This document shows, piece after piece, positions 38,186-45,111 of a stretch of DNA of 45,111 bases. This DNA comes from Schlegelella_A sp036496385 (GTDB lineage Bacteria; Pseudomonadota; Gammaproteobacteria; Burkholderiales; Burkholderiaceae_C), in contig DASXLD010000059.1 of the NCBI GenBank assembly GCA_036496385.1, forward strand, positions 1-45,111. Reading direction: 5' to 3'. Made by a program: the position numbers and the translations under genes. Position 1 is the stretch's first letter; the number at the start of each line of letters is the position of its first letter. The notes under the pieces were generated by a model. The model saw only the letters and a program-made list of their open reading frames with translations, made no database searches and was not told the origin of the DNA.

Positions 38186-38222
38186 ACAAAAAGGGCCGCG
38201 TCAGCGACGCGGCCCTTTTGTT
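38186..38222 (-). terminator. Strong intrinsic terminator between the two pilins
   Basis: A perfect 14-bp stem, AAAAGGGCCGCGTC with its complement, loop AGC, spans 38189-38219. On the minus strand it ends in TTTTTGT. It lies about 60 bases after the stop of the promoter-proximal pilin, so it should terminate most of that transcript. Its symmetry, with TTTT also on the plus-strand side, makes it potentially bidirectional. Confidence 0.88.
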
Positions 38223-38278
38223 CTGCACGGAGAGCTTCGTAGAGTCTGGACTTCCAGTGGTCTCGAAGCTTCCAGGCC

Positions 38279-38767
38279 TTACGGGTAGACGCCGCGGCAC
38301 GAAGACGGCAGGTACTTCGGCAGAACCGTGGTGCCGTCGCCAGGCAGGCCACAACGCCAGCCTTCGACCGTCTTGCCGCCGTCGGTACCCGGAGCCAGCA
38401 CGGCGCCGGAGATCATCGGGCGCAAGGTCAGGGTGTTGGTACCCGCGGTCAGCTGGGAAAGATTCACTGCGTTGCCGGTGACAGTGATCATGCCGTTGAC
38501 GTCAGAGTTGCCGCCGGTGACGAACTTCGTTGCCGCGATCGGGCAGATACCCGTCAGGGTCGCGGCGAGGTTGGTGACGTTCGAGTTGCCGACGGTTTCC
38601 GAGATGGTGCTGCGGCATGACGAAGCCGCAAGCACGATTTCCGAGACCTTCGCCCGGACCGTGTAGTCCTGGTACGCCGGCAGCGCGACCGCCGCCAAGA
38701 TGCCGATGATCGCAACCACGATCATCAACTCGATCAGGGTGAAACCCTTCTGGATAGCACGTTTCAT
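38279..38767 (-). CDS. pilA: Type IV major pilin, promoter-proximal copy
   Basis: A 162-residue type IVa prepilin: leader MKRAIQKG, then FTLIELMIVVAIIGILAAV with Glu5, a helical spine (ALPAYQDYTVRAKVSEIVLAA), and Cys51/Cys75 and Cys139/Cys157 for two disulfides. It ends CRGVYP. ATG 38767 is preceded by a GGGAG ribosome-binding site. A near-consensus sigma-54 promoter lies 45-60 bases upstream, so this copy is probably the main PilSR-regulated major pilin. It makes fibres for twitching, adhesion and DNA uptake. No other pil genes lie in the window. Confidence 0.98.
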   Translation of the reverse strand: MKRAIQKGFTLIELMIVVAIIGILAAVALPAYQDYTVRAKVSEIVLAASSCRSTISETVGNSNVTNLAATLTGICPIAATKFVTGGNSDVNGMITVTGNAVNLSQLTAGTNTLTLRPMISGAVLAPGTDGGKTVEGWRCGLPGDGTTVLPKYLPSSCRGVYP

Positions 38768-38811
38768 AAGAACTCCCGTTTGAAGTAGGGGTGGAAAGAC
38801 CCCCAGTTCAT

Positions 38812-38827
38812 TGCAGGGGCCATGCCA
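38812..38827 (-). promoter_or_regulatory. Sigma-54 (RpoN) promoter of pilA
   Basis: On the minus strand the sequence is TGGCATGGCCCCTGCA. The invariant GG (-24) and GC (-12) are exactly ten bases apart, and the match to TGGCAC-N5-TTGCA is broken only at two less critical positions. Transcription should start near 38801, giving a leader of about 34 bases with a GGGAG site. Major pilin genes in many betaproteobacteria and gammaproteobacteria use sigma-54 with the PilR activator. Confidence 0.82.
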
Positions 38828-38866
38828 CGCCCGATCGACAAAAAAGCGTGAACTGCATCCCACGAC

Positions 38867-38883
38867 GTGACACAAACGGTCAC
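38867..38883. promoter_or_regulatory. Upstream dyad GTGAC-N7-GTCAC, candidate activator site 1
   Basis: GTGAC (38867-38871), ACAAACG, GTCAC (38879-38883) is a perfect 5-bp-arm inverted repeat. Its centre (38875) lies about 74 bases upstream of the predicted sigma-54 start, a normal enhancer distance for PilR or other bEBPs. A second dyad with the same spacing lies 52 bases further upstream. Confidence 0.45.
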
Positions 38884-38919
38884 CAATCCGCGCAACACCC
38901 CCGCGAATCGGGCCCCTGC

Positions 38920-38934
38920 TGACGCATTCCGTCA
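38920..38934. promoter_or_regulatory. Upstream dyad TGAC-N7-GTCA, candidate activator site 2
   Basis: TGAC (38920-38923), GCATTCC, GTCA (38931-38934) repeats the same half-sites and the same seven-base gap as the dyad centred at 38875. The centre (38927) is 52 bases away, close to five helical turns, so the two sites face the same side of the DNA. It lies about 126 bases upstream of the predicted start and 22 bases from the phosphodiesterase gene's stop. Confidence 0.42.
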
Positions 38935-38956
38935 CGATGGCGACGATTGCCCGGCC

Positions 38957-39760
38957 TCAGGCGTATGCCCGCTTCGGTTCGTCGATCAGACGCATGACGT
39001 CGCCGATCTCGAGGGCGCGGATCTTGTGGGGCGAGCCGAGGCGGCCGATTTCAGCCATCACCGCGGCGCGCTCGCCCGGCTTGATGTGCGTGATGTGGAC
39101 GTCGATGCTGCCCGCCAGGTTCTTGAGCTCGTGGCCGAGTGCCGCGGGGCACAGGTGCCGGCTGATGCGCGCGAGCTGGCGCTCGTCGTCGCCGAACGCG
39201 GTCTCGATGACGAGGTGGGCGACGCGCATCGTCGACAGCCGTTCCCACAGCTTCGGGTTCGGTCCGGTGTCGCCGGTGTAGACCCACCAGCCGGCGCTGC
39301 CGCCGTCGACTGCGTAGCCGACCGCGGGAACCGTATGCGACGCGTCGAGCACCTCGACCCGCTTGCCGTTCAGCTCGAGGACCTCGCCGACTGCGATCGG
39401 TACCAGCGAGAGCATCGGCTTGTCGGCGCTCGGCAAGCGCGTGAAGTCGGGCCAGATGATGCCGTTGAAGATGTGCGTGCGCAGAGCCGCGATCGTCTCC
39501 GGCAGCGCGTGCACCTGGATCGGCCCGCGCGATACCGTGCTTCGCTCGCGCATCACGCTGTCGGCGAGCAGCCCGATCGCCAGGATGTGGTCGAGATGCG
39601 AATGACTGATCAGGATGTGCTCGATGCGGGCGAGGGCATCGAGCGGCATGTCGCCGACGCCGGTGCCGGCGTCGATCAGGACGTCGTCGTCGAGGAGGAA
39701 CGAGGTGGTTCTGCAACCGGCTGCGATCGAGCCGGAGCAACCGAGGACCTGGACGATCAT
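38957..39760 (-). CDS. Metallo-beta-lactamase-fold cyclic-nucleotide phosphodiesterase
   Basis: A 267-residue metallo-hydrolase resembling class II 3',5'-cyclic-nucleotide phosphodiesterases (PF02112 type; CpdP-like). The metal motif is HSHLDH in HILISHSHLDHILAIGLL. CSGSIAAGCRTTSFLLDDDVLIDAGTGVGDM precedes it and YTGDTGPNPKLW follows; IKPGERAAVM lies near the end. It should hydrolyse cAMP or a related cyclic nucleotide. The start is ATG 39760. It lies between the FHA gene and pilA on the same strand; since cAMP controls twitching in other bacteria through Vfr-type regulators, a link to the pilins is possible but not shown. Confidence 0.85.
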   Translation of the reverse strand: MIVQVLGCSGSIAAGCRTTSFLLDDDVLIDAGTGVGDMPLDALARIEHILISHSHLDHILAIGLLADSVMRERSTVSRGPIQVHALPETIAALRTHIFNGIIWPDFTRLPSADKPMLSLVPIAVGEVLELNGKRVEVLDASHTVPAVGYAVDGGSAGWWVYTGDTGPNPKLWERLSTMRVAHLVIETAFGDDERQLARISRHLCPAALGHELKNLAGSIDVHITHIKPGERAAVMAEIGRLGSPHKIRALEIGDVMRLIDEPKRAYA

Positions 39761-39953
39761 GCTGCCGTTGTTGGGAGGCGCCGTTGCAGCTCGGCAGCAG
39801 CGGACGTTCGGGTGGAGGTGCGGGTCCGGAATGTTCGGCGGAGCCGGGACTCCGCACAAGCGGCCGATGCCGCATTTACCGCCGGGGCGGCGCGCTTCCC
39901 ATTCGCCCTGCCCGAAGGCGTGACATCCGTCACGCCCGCCGGGCTAAAGCCGA
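39761..39953. other. Gap between the FHA and phosphodiesterase genes, with a perfect hairpin
   Basis: This 193-base gap holds GGCGTGAC-ATCC-GTCACGCC at 39917-39936, a perfect 8-bp stem with a four-base loop, 17 bases past the FHA stop. No T-tract follows on the minus strand, so it is not a textbook terminator; it could be an operator, as it contains the TGAC/GTCA half-sites seen upstream of pilA with a shorter gap (4 instead of 7). No convincing gene or promoter was recognised in the remainder. Confidence 0.5.
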
Positions 39954-40613
39954 TCAGGCAGCCTGCACGAACTGCATCTGGGTGCCGGCGAGCTCGATGA
40001 CGTCGCCGTTCTTGAGATTGACGGTCTCGCCGACGAGCGGATTGCTGTTGACCGTCGGCCGCGACGAACCCTCGACATGGGCGAGGACGTAGCCCGTCGG
40101 TCGCTTGGTGATCGAGGCGACCTGGACGCCGGGCTTGCCGACCGTCGTGACGACCTTGGTGAGGACGACCTCGCGGCCGGCCGCTGCGCCGTTCATGACG
40201 CGGATCGTCGCCGGGCCGACGCTGGAACCGGCGCCGCCAAGACCGCCGAAGCCCGACGCGCGGCCGGAGATACCGCCCGCCATCGAGCCGGGCTTCATGA
40301 TCATCGTCTTTTCATAGTCGGTGCCGTCCTCGACCATGAACTTGATCTTGTACTTGCCGACCTCGACGGTGTCGTTGTGGGCGAGCAGCTGCTTCTTGAC
40401 GGCCTTGCCGTTGATGTACGTGCCGTTGGTGCTGTTGAGGTCCTCGATGAAGACGTCGGAGCCGACCATCTGCAGCACCGCGTGCTCGCCGCTGACGGCG
40501 AGGTTGTCGATGACGATGTCGTTATAGGGGCGGCGGCCGAGGGTTGTCTTGTCTTTCGTGATCTGTACTTCCTTGATCACGACCCCGTCGAGCGATACCA
40601 CCAGCTTGCCCAT
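39954..40613 (-). CDS. Tandem FHA-domain protein
   Basis: A 219-residue protein with a canonical FHA domain at about 1-95: GRR (Arg27), SGEH (Ser41 and His44) and STNGTYING (Asn63), all residues needed to bind phosphothreonine. A flexible Gly-rich linker (about 108-135) follows, then a second, degenerate FHA-like fold to the end (VGKPGVQVASITKRPTGYVLAHVEG). Before the linker, TDYEKTMIMKPG offers a possible phosphorylation site at Thr103, though no kinase is visible in the window. It lies 75 bases downstream of the PP2C gene, which suggests a phosphothreonine switch. ATG 40613 is the start. Confidence 0.92.
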   Translation of the reverse strand: MGKLVVSLDGVVIKEVQITKDKTTLGRRPYNDIVIDNLAVSGEHAVLQMVGSDVFIEDLNSTNGTYINGKAVKKQLLAHNDTVEVGKYKIKFMVEDGTDYEKTMIMKPGSMAGGISGRASGFGGLGGAGSSVGPATIRVMNGAAAGREVVLTKVVTTVGKPGVQVASITKRPTGYVLAHVEGSSRPTVNSNPLVGETVNLKNGDVIELAGTQMQFVQAA

Positions 40614-40688
40614 GTCTGACCTCAGTCTCTTATCTTGTAGTGCCCGGCGTCCGGAGGACGCGAGGGGCCGGCTGCCCTCGGTGCGGCG

Positions 40689-41474
40689 CTAGCGACGAAA
40701 CGGCCACCAGGAACGCGCGGCACCCGCGGGTCCCCTCACCCGGACGAGTACGACGGAGATATTATCCTTTCCGCCCGCCTCGTTGGCCGCATCGATGAGA
40801 GCCCGGGCCGCTTCCGGCAGTAATTCGCAACTCTGCAACAGCTGGCTGATCGTCTCGTCGTCGACCATGTCGGAGAGACCGTCGGAGCAGAGCAGATAGA
40901 GATCGCCCGGCATGACGTCGTGCAGGTGCGTCTCGAGCAGCACCGTGTCCTCGACGCCGACTGCACGCGTCACCAGATTCTTGTTCGCCGAGAACGCTGC
41001 CTGCTCGGCGGTGATGAGGCCGGAGTCGATCTGCTCCTGAAGCAGTGAATGATCGTGCGTGATCTGCACCAGGCGGCCATGGCGCTGCCGATAGCAGCGC
41101 GAGTCGCCGACGTGGCCGAGCAGCAGGCGGTTGTCGCGAAAGACGCCGACGACCAGCGTCGTGCCCATGCCGGCGTACTGCGGATTCGAATTGGCGGCGT
41201 TGAAGATCGCCCGGTTGGCGTTGTCGACGCAGATGTCCATCGCGCGGCGGACATCGGTGTCGGTCGCCGACTCTGACGCTTCGGCAAGCCAGCGGCCGAG
41301 CTCGGTCTTGATGAACGAGGTGCACATGCCGCTCGCGACTTCGCCGGCGTTGTAGCCACCCATGCCATCGGCGAGGACGACGAGCGAGGTCGCCTCGTCG
41401 AGGACCGCCGAGTCCTCGTTGTTGCTCCGCGCCCGACCGGTGTCCGAGGCGCAGTGGAACTCGAGCGTCATCAT
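40689..41474 (-). CDS. PP2C-family serine/threonine phosphatase
   Basis: A 261-residue PP2C (PPM) phosphatase. All metal-binding motifs are visible: RSNNEDS near the start, VLADGMGGYNAGEVAS, GTTLVVGVF, LLGHVGDSRCYR, LCSDGLSDMVDD and GGKDNISVVLV at the end. It removes phosphate from Ser/Thr, using two Mn or Mg ions. The start is taken as ATG 41474 (or 41471), because the catalytic domain begins at once (TLEFHCASDTGRARS). A TTG at 41507 overlapping the terC-family stop in TTGA is an alternative that would add 11 residues. The FHA gene follows, so it likely dephosphorylates the FHA partner or its targets. Confidence 0.93.
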   Translation of the reverse strand: MMTLEFHCASDTGRARSNNEDSAVLDEATSLVVLADGMGGYNAGEVASGMCTSFIKTELGRWLAEASESATDTDVRRAMDICVDNANRAIFNAANSNPQYAGMGTTLVVGVFRDNRLLLGHVGDSRCYRQRHGRLVQITHDHSLLQEQIDSGLITAEQAAFSANKNLVTRAVGVEDTVLLETHLHDVMPGDLYLLCSDGLSDMVDDETISQLLQSCELLPEAARALIDAANEAGGKDNISVVLVRVRGPAGAARSWWPFRR

Positions 41475-41503
41475 CGACACGAAGGTGGGAAGGAGAAGGT
41501 CGT

Positions 41504-42229
41504 TCAACGCGACGAATTGTGCCTCGGTTCCATCGCGGCTCCGTCACGCAGCTGGCGATGGTGCAGGAAGCGACCCGCGACGACCACCGCGACCGCGCCG
41601 ACGGCGCCGAAGATCAGCTCTGCGTGCGGCAGGTTGGCCTTGAACCAGGCTTCGAGCGCGGGGTCGGTCGCGAGCATCTGGCCGGCCAGGTAGCCGAGCA
41701 GCGCGGCGCCGAGCGTGATGATGATCGGGGAGCGCTCCATCACCTTCATCAGCAGCGTGCTGCCGACGATGATCAGCGGGATCGACATCGCCAGCCCGAC
41801 GAACAGCAGAGGAATCCGGTAGTCCGCCGGGGCACGGTCGGCGGCGCCCGCGACGGCGATCACGTTGTCGATGCTCATGACCAGGTCGGCCACCAGGATC
41901 GTGCGGACGGCCGCAGCCATCGTCCCTTCCGCCTTGACCTCGCCCTCCTCCTCGGAATCGATCAGGAGCTGGATGCCGATCCACAACAGCGCAATGGCAC
42001 CGATCACCTTGAGGTACGGCAGCTGCAGCAGCTGCACCGCAGCGATCGTCAGGATGATCCGCAGCACGATCGCGGCGGCGCTGCCCCAGAAGATCGCCTT
42101 TCGCTGCTGCGCCGGCGGCAACGAGCGCGCCGCCATGGCGATGACGACGGCGTTGTCGCCGGAAAGAAGGATGTTGGCGACGACGATGGCGCCGAGTGCG
42201 CCCCAGACGGCACCCGACATCAGGTCCAT
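41504..42229 (-). CDS. TerC-family membrane protein (YjbE/Alx-like)
   Basis: A 241-residue protein with about seven helices. The two conserved acidic motifs of the family are ANILLSGDNAVVIAMAA (near 19-35) and ADLVMSIDNVIAVAGAA (near 114-130), with the Asp residues that coordinate metal in Alx/MntP-like manganese exporters. An acidic loop DSEEEGEVKAEG lies between. The family exports manganese or handles metals, sometimes with tellurite resistance. It starts 38 bases after sucD ends and may be co-transcribed; that gap is too short for a yybP-ykoY manganese riboswitch. Confidence 0.92.
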   Translation of the reverse strand: MDLMSGAVWGALGAIVVANILLSGDNAVVIAMAARSLPPAQQRKAIFWGSAAAIVLRIILTIAAVQLLQLPYLKVIGAIALLWIGIQLLIDSEEEGEVKAEGTMAAAVRTILVADLVMSIDNVIAVAGAADRAPADYRIPLLFVGLAMSIPLIIVGSTLLMKVMERSPIIITLGAALLGYLAGQMLATDPALEAWFKANLPHAELIFGAVGAVAVVVAGRFLHHRQLRDGAAMEPRHNSSR

Positions 42230-42267
42230 CGGCCCCTTGCCTCGGCCCTGGCCTCAGCCGACATCCG

Positions 42268-43161
42268 TCAGACCAGCGCTTTCATCAAGCGGCCCATCTC
42301 GGAAGGATTGCGGGTCACCGTGAAGCCGCTCTGCTCCATGACCGCGAGCTTGGCATCCGCGGTGTCGGCGCCGCCGGAGATGAGGGCGCCGGCGTGGCCC
42401 ATGCGCTTGCCCGGCGGCGCGGTGACGCCGGCGATGAAGCCGACGACCGGCTTGGTCATGTTCGCCTTGCACCAACGCGCCGCGTCGGCCTCGTCGGAGC
42501 CGCCGATCTCGCCGATCATGACGACGGCATCGGTCGCCGGGTCGTCGTTGAAGAGCTTCATGATGTCGATGTGCTTCAGGCCGTTGATCGGGTCGCCGCC
42601 GATGCCGACCGCGCTCGACTGGCCGAGGCCGACCTCGGTCAGCTGCGCTACCGCCTCGTAGGTCAGCGTTCCCGAGCGGCTGACGACGCCGATCCTGCCC
42701 TTCCTGTGGATGTGGCCCGGCATGATGCCGATCTTGATCTCGTCGGGCGTGATCAGGCCGGGACAGTTCGGCCCGAGCAGCAGGGTCTTCTTCGCGCCGG
42801 CCGCCTCGCGCGCCCGCATGCGGCTCTTCACCTCGAGCATGTCGCGCACCGGGATGCCCTCGGTGATGCAGATCGCGAGATCGAGCTCGGCCTCGACGGC
42901 TTCCCAGATCGCCGCCGCGGCGCCCGCCGGCGGCACGTAGATGACGCTCACGGTCGCGCCAGTCTGCCGAGCCGCTTCCTTGACGGTCGCGAAGATCGGG
43001 ATGCCTTCGAAGTCTTCGCCCGCCTTCTTCGGGTTGACGCCGGCGACGAAGCAGGCACGGCCGTTGGCGTAGTCGCGGCACATGCGAGTGTGGAACTGCC
43101 CGGTCTTGCCGGTGATGCCCTGCGTGATGACGCGGGTGTTCTTGTCGATCAGGATGCTCAT
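42268..43161 (-). CDS. sucD: Succinyl-CoA synthetase alpha subunit
   Basis: A 297-residue subunit of succinyl-CoA synthetase, which links the TCA cycle to ATP or GTP formation. The phosphohistidine is His256 in GHAGALISGG. The CoA-binding start ILIDKNTRVITQGITGKTGQFH and the LLLGPNCPGLI and GVVSRSGTLTYEA segments are classical. ATG 43161 (MSILID) fits family starts; an earlier in-frame ATG would add residues without similarity. It follows sucC by 55 bases and forms an operon with it. Confidence 0.98.
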   Translation of the reverse strand: MSILIDKNTRVITQGITGKTGQFHTRMCRDYANGRACFVAGVNPKKAGEDFEGIPIFATVKEAARQTGATVSVIYVPPAGAAAAIWEAVEAELDLAICITEGIPVRDMLEVKSRMRAREAAGAKKTLLLGPNCPGLITPDEIKIGIMPGHIHRKGRIGVVSRSGTLTYEAVAQLTEVGLGQSSAVGIGGDPINGLKHIDIMKLFNDDPATDAVVMIGEIGGSDEADAARWCKANMTKPVVGFIAGVTAPPGKRMGHAGALISGGADTADAKLAVMEQSGFTVTRNPSEMGRLMKALV

Positions 43162-43216
43162 TCGATGGCCTTCGTGCTTCGCCCACACGGATTCGCGTTG
43201 GCAACGACCCGGCGGC

Positions 43217-44410
43217 TCATGCCTTCTTCGCCGGCTGCTGCAGCGCCGCCATCACCTTCTGCGCCGCCTCGGCCATCGAGTCGGCGCTGATGATCGGCAG
43301 GCGGGAGTCGGCGAGCATCTTCTTGCCGAGCTCCTCGTTCGTCCCCTTCATGCGCACGACCAGCGGCACGCTCAGGTTGGTCGCCTTGCAGGCGGCGATC
43401 ACGCCTTCGGCGATCGTGTCGCAGCGCATGATGCCGCCGAAGATGTTGACCAGGATCGCCTTCACCTTCGGGTTGGCGAGCATGATCTTGAACGCCTCGG
43501 TGACCTTCTCGGCCGAGGCGCCGCCGCCGACGTCGAGGAAGTTCGCCGGCGCGCCGCCGAACAGCTTGATCGTGTCCATCGTCGCCATCGCCAGACCAGC
43601 GCCGTTGACGAGGCAGCCGATGTTGCCGTCGAGCTGGATGTAGGCGAGGTCGAACTTGCTCGCCTCGATCTCGGCCGGGTCCTCCTCGTCGAGGTCGCGA
43701 TAGGCGGCGATCTCGGGGTGGCGGTACATCGCGTTCGAGTCGAAGTTGAACTTGGCGTCGAGCGCCTTGATCGTCTGCGGCCCGCCGTTCTTGCCGCCCT
43801 CGAGGATCAGCGGGTTGATCTCGGCGAGCGAGGCGTCGGTCTCGAGGTAGCAGGCGTAGAGCTTCTTGAAGACATCGACCGCCTGCTTCTCGGCTTCCTT
43901 CGGAATGCCGATGCCGGCCGCGAGCTCGCGCGCCGCGTCGTCGCTCATGCCTTCGAGCGGATCGATGAAGACGCGGATGATCTTCTCCGGCGTGTCGTGC
44001 GCGACCTGCTCGATATCCATGCCGCCTTCGCTCGATCCCATCATCGCGACCTTCTGGGTCGCGCGGTCGGTGAGGACGGCGACGTAGTACTCCTTCTTGA
44101 TGTCGGCGCCCTCTTCGATCAGCAGGCGTCGCACCTTCTGCCCCTGCGGCCCGGTCTGGTGGGTGATGAGCTGCATGCCGAGGATCTGACCGGCGAGCTG
44201 CGCGACCTCGGCCTCCGAGCGCGCCAGCTTGACGCCGCCGCCCTTGCCGCGGCCGCCGGCGTGGATCTGCGCCTTGACGACCCAGACCGAGCCGCCGAGC
44301 TTCTGCGCCGCTTCGGTCGCTTCGCGGACGCTGAACGCCGGATAGCCGCGGGGCACGGGGATGCCGAAGCGGGCGAGGATCTCCTTGCCCTGGTATTCGT
44401 GGATCTTCAT
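43217..44410 (-). CDS. sucC: Succinyl-CoA synthetase beta subunit
   Basis: A 397-residue nucleotide-binding subunit of succinyl-CoA synthetase with ATP-grasp fold. Marks are MKIHEYQGKEILARFGIPVPRG at the start, VVKAQIHAGGRGKGGGVKLA near 44-63, LAEINPLIL near 196-204 and GCLVNGAGLAMATMD near 265-279, then ILVNIFGGIMRCD. Length is normal. A GGAGG lies about 30 bases upstream of the start, but no strong ribosome-binding site is at the right distance. The extended -10 at 44480-44488 may drive sucCD. The gene lies downstream of recX on the same strand. Confidence 0.98.
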   Translation of the reverse strand: MKIHEYQGKEILARFGIPVPRGYPAFSVREATEAAQKLGGSVWVVKAQIHAGGRGKGGGVKLARSEAEVAQLAGQILGMQLITHQTGPQGQKVRRLLIEEGADIKKEYYVAVLTDRATQKVAMMGSSEGGMDIEQVAHDTPEKIIRVFIDPLEGMSDDAARELAAGIGIPKEAEKQAVDVFKKLYACYLETDASLAEINPLILEGGKNGGPQTIKALDAKFNFDSNAMYRHPEIAAYRDLDEEDPAEIEASKFDLAYIQLDGNIGCLVNGAGLAMATMDTIKLFGGAPANFLDVGGGASAEKVTEAFKIMLANPKVKAILVNIFGGIMRCDTIAEGVIAACKATNLSVPLVVRMKGTNEELGKKMLADSRLPIISADSMAEAAQKVMAALQQPAKKA

Positions 44411-44479
44411 CGAAGGTCGGCGCTGCGGTGGCGAAGGAGGTGCACGTGTCCCGGCCGCAGGCCCGGGAAGGCGCCGGGA

Positions 44480-44488
44480 AATGTAGCA
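44480..44488 (-). promoter_or_regulatory. Candidate extended -10 promoter for sucCD
   Basis: On the minus strand TGCTACATT forms an extended -10 (TG-N-TACATT, four of six matches in the hexamer), starting transcription near 44473 and giving a leader of about 60 bases. No -35 box is evident. The 168-base gap between recX and sucC has no gene. Confidence 0.35.
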
Positions 44489-44578
44489 CGCGACTTTCCT
44501 CCCGCTGCTCGCGCAGGCGCGCGCACGGCTCGACGCAGACGGTGGCAGGAGCCGCCGGCCGCGACGCGCTCGCAGGCT

Positions 44579-45111
44579 TCAGGCGGGGTCGTTCGCGACG
44601 GGTTCGGCGTCGGCCGGCGCGCGGCCGAGGCCTCGCATCAGGCGGTGCACGAGCTCGGGAGCGAAGCCGCGAGCGAGCAGGAAGCGCGACTGCGCAGCGC
44701 GCTCGGCAGCGTCGGCGGGCAGCGCCGCGAACCGACGCTCGCGCACCGCGGCGGCGCGCTCGAGCTCGCTCGCGGCCAGCGATTGCGCAAGCTCGGCCGG
44801 CAGCCCAACGTCGTGCCGGCCGAGCTCGCTCTTGATGCGCAGCAGGCCGAAACGCGACTGACGTGCGTGAACGCGCGATTCGGCAAAGCGCTCGTTCGAG
44901 AGAAAGCCGTTCGCCTCGAGCCAGTCGAGCAGCGGCTCGACCTCTGCCGCTGCCGGTGCGCGCGCAGCCTCGTCAGCGATATCGACATCGGCGATACCTG
45001 CCGCCTGCGCGGAGCGCAGGTGGCGCAAGAGCTTGCGGCGCAGCTCGAGCCGGCTCTGGTCGCGCTGAGCCAACAGCTGCAGCGCGCGCGACTTGAGCGA
45101 GCGCCGCGGCT
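44579..45111 (-). CDS. recX: Regulatory protein RecX (5' truncated by window edge)
   Basis: The frame is open to the window edge and gives the last 177 residues or so of a RecX-type protein, a modulator that binds and inhibits RecA filaments. Visible marks are SLKSRALQLLAQRDQSRLELRRKLLRHL at the start, LLDWLEANGFLSNERFAESRVHARQ in the middle, then GLLRIKSELGRHDV and SRFLLARGFAPELVHRLMRGLG near the end. Three-helix tandem repeats are implied. recA usually lies just upstream in betaproteobacteria and is probably beyond the edge. A TTG at 45073 is internal; the real start lies outside the window. Confidence 0.9.
   Translation of the reverse strand, partial: PRRSLKSRALQLLAQRDQSRLELRRKLLRHLRSAQAAGIADVDIADEAARAPAAAEVEPLLDWLEANGFLSNERFAESRVHARQSRFGLLRIKSELGRHDVGLPAELAQSLAASELERAAAVRERRFAALPADAAERAAQSRFLLARGFAPELVHRLMRGLGRAPADAEPVANDPA

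Noticed and set aside
42230..42267. A yybP-ykoY manganese riboswitch in front of the TerC-family gene.
   Set aside because: Only 38 bases separate sucD from this gene, too few for the motif.

Overview
The window is a very GC-rich chromosomal segment with densely packed genes and strong G/C bias at third codon positions. Gene content points to a betaproteobacterium, probably close to Burkholderiales or Rhodocyclales: a split NAD(P) transhydrogenase, class II-type cyclic-nucleotide phosphodiesterase, TfpX/TfpZ-type pilin accessory protein, PglL-like ligases beside pilA, and recX-sucC-sucD upstream of pilA. A GC-rich double hairpin after the acyl-CoA dehydrogenase gene resembles an intergenic element I associate with Burkholderiales. 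I see no rRNA, tRNA, CRISPR array, transposase or phage region. This is core-like chromosome with several surface-modification and signalling clusters.

Layout. (1) 1-6343, plus strand: the end of a FAS1/MaoC-like hydratase gene, an acyl-CoA dehydrogenase, a class III CoA-transferase, a complete TRAP transporter (dctP-dctQ-dctM) and an alpha/beta hydrolase. This looks like uptake and CoA-dependent breakdown of a small carboxylate. (2) 6363-9271, minus: pntAA-pntAB-pntB. (3) 9372-15085: a Nudix gene and mnmA, separated by a GT39 (ArnT-like) transferase, a GT2 transferase, a YdjC-type deacetylase and a GtrA-like protein. The set matches the logic of hexosamine modification of lipid A through an undecaprenyl-phosphate sugar. 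(4) 15139-18421: a small exported protein, a PaiB-like flavin-binding protein and two c-type cytochromes with five haem sites in total. (5) 18441-26948: ssb, recQ, an ECF sigma factor with a large Ala/Pro-rich membrane protein, uvrA and a DsbA-fold isomerase. (6) 26955-31114: a periplasmic protein with three Cys-X10-Cys repeats, a SWIB protein with a histone H1-like tail, a small membrane protein, a BepA-like M48 protease and moaC.

(7) 31141-38767: a type IV pilus and glycan region. It holds two O-antigen ligase/PglL-like proteins flanking an acyltransferase-SGNH fusion, a TfpX/TfpZ-like accessory protein and two tandem pilins that differ at 16 of 154 mature residues. The promoter-proximal pilin has a very good sigma-54 promoter and two TGAC-N7-GTCA dyads 52 bp apart upstream. 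A strong terminator lies between the pilins. (8) 38957-45111, minus: a cyclic-nucleotide phosphodiesterase, an FHA protein, a PP2C phosphatase, a TerC-family protein, sucD, sucC and the 5'-truncated recX.

The two most promising systems are the lipid-A-type hexosamine cassette between the Nudix gene and mnmA, and the sigma-54-controlled pilin region with its adjoining glycosylation and signalling genes. Starts, promoters and functions are read from sequence alone; no database search was possible.
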